In this document: in pieces, positions 63,993 through 64,000 of the stretch
How the letters are laid out: the number at the start of each line of letters is the position of its first letter
Numbering within the stretch: the first letter of the stretch is position 1
NCBI RefSeq assembly: GCF_947258355.1
Contig: NZ_CAMYIC010000040.1
Span: forward strand, 37,085 to 101,084
Length of the DNA stretch: 64,000 nt
Source: an uncultured Allomuricauda sp.
GTDB taxonomy: Bacteria; Bacteroidota; Bacteroidia; Flavobacteriales; Flavobacteriaceae
Direction of reading: 5' to 3'
Translations under genes and position numbers: made by a program
The notes under the pieces: generated by a model
Databases searched by the model: none
The model's input: only the letters and a program-made list of their open reading frames with translations
What the model was told of the DNA's origin: nothing

Positions 63993-64000
63993 GGTTTAAT

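Noticed and set aside
1..64000. tRNA, rRNA, CRISPR and insertion-sequence signals
   Set aside because: Intergenic gaps are all under 300 bases. I saw no tRNA arm patterns, spaced repeats or transposase genes in them; a covariance-model search could still find a small RNA.

Overview
The window is about 64 kb of chromosome from a marine-type member of the Bacteroidota, most likely Flavobacteriaceae (my guess is close to Muricauda/Allomuricauda; that genus call is inference, not something the sequence proves). Support comes from lipoproteins with flavobacterial lipoboxes, type IX secretion (T9SS) C-terminal domains, a TonB receptor with a CarboxypepD-like N-terminal domain, DUF4271/DUF4296 genes, promoters of the Bacteroidota form TTG-N17-23-TAnnTTTG, weak Shine-Dalgarno sites, and very tight gene packing on both strands. 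I saw no tRNA or rRNA gene, CRISPR array, insertion sequence or prophage. About fifty protein genes are called; the first is cut by the left edge.

Layout. 1-9.3 kb: three tandem FG-GAP/VCBS (CRTAC1/ASPIC-UnbV type) surface lipoproteins followed by a vanadium-haloperoxidase/PAP2 lipoprotein, all on + and nearly overlapping. 9.3-11 kb: a membrane-anchored GyrI-like protein and a beta-propeller-like lipoprotein. 11-20.7 kb: a giant calcineurin-phosphatase/Omp85 lipoprotein with an unnamed kinase-like middle, an HD-domain protein fused to a Pycsar-type membrane effector domain, a GAF protein, a second metallophosphoesterase and a PLP enzyme. 20.7-29 kb: AraC regulator, acyltransferase, secreted protein, penicillin-acylase-like Ntn hydrolase, TPM-domain protein, ABC exporter. 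29-32.3 kb (minus): Mrp, NifU, ferredoxin reductase, four-helix-bundle protein and 2Fe-2S ferredoxin, an iron-sulfur/electron-transfer set. 32.3-35.8 kb: amidase facing trmB-lysE-ATL. 35.9-43.9 kb: glycosyltransferase, a PhoR/PhoB-like two-component pair, a divergent TonB receptor with a beta-helix lipoprotein, and two tiny CTD-only T9SS proteins. 43.9-53.7 kb: LuxE-like enzyme, cupin, tyrS, SDR, DUF4296, dihydroorotase, dolichol-phosphate-mannose-type synthase, ArnT-like glycosyltransferase, DUF4271, hemD. 53.7-64 kb: pckA, DUF423, saccharopine dehydrogenase with an Lrp regulator, a small unknown, ferritin, zinc metallopeptidase, alanine dehydrogenase and leuS.

The genes worth most attention are (i) the 1239-residue phosphatase + kinase-like + Omp85 protein, (ii) the HD-PycTM protein, which looks like a self-contained nucleotide-signalling effector with no cyclase beside it, and (iii) the PhoBR/TonB/beta-helix locus, whose promoter carries paired TAACA direct repeats on an 11-bp register, as expected for a PhoB-type site. 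Most of the rest is ordinary flavobacterial chromosome, much of it housekeeping.

Start codons: where the longest reading frame began at a rare TTG or GTG upstream of a better ATG, or inside a recognisable promoter, I moved the start and say so in the entry. Functional calls rest on recognised motifs and family knowledge; no database search was run.
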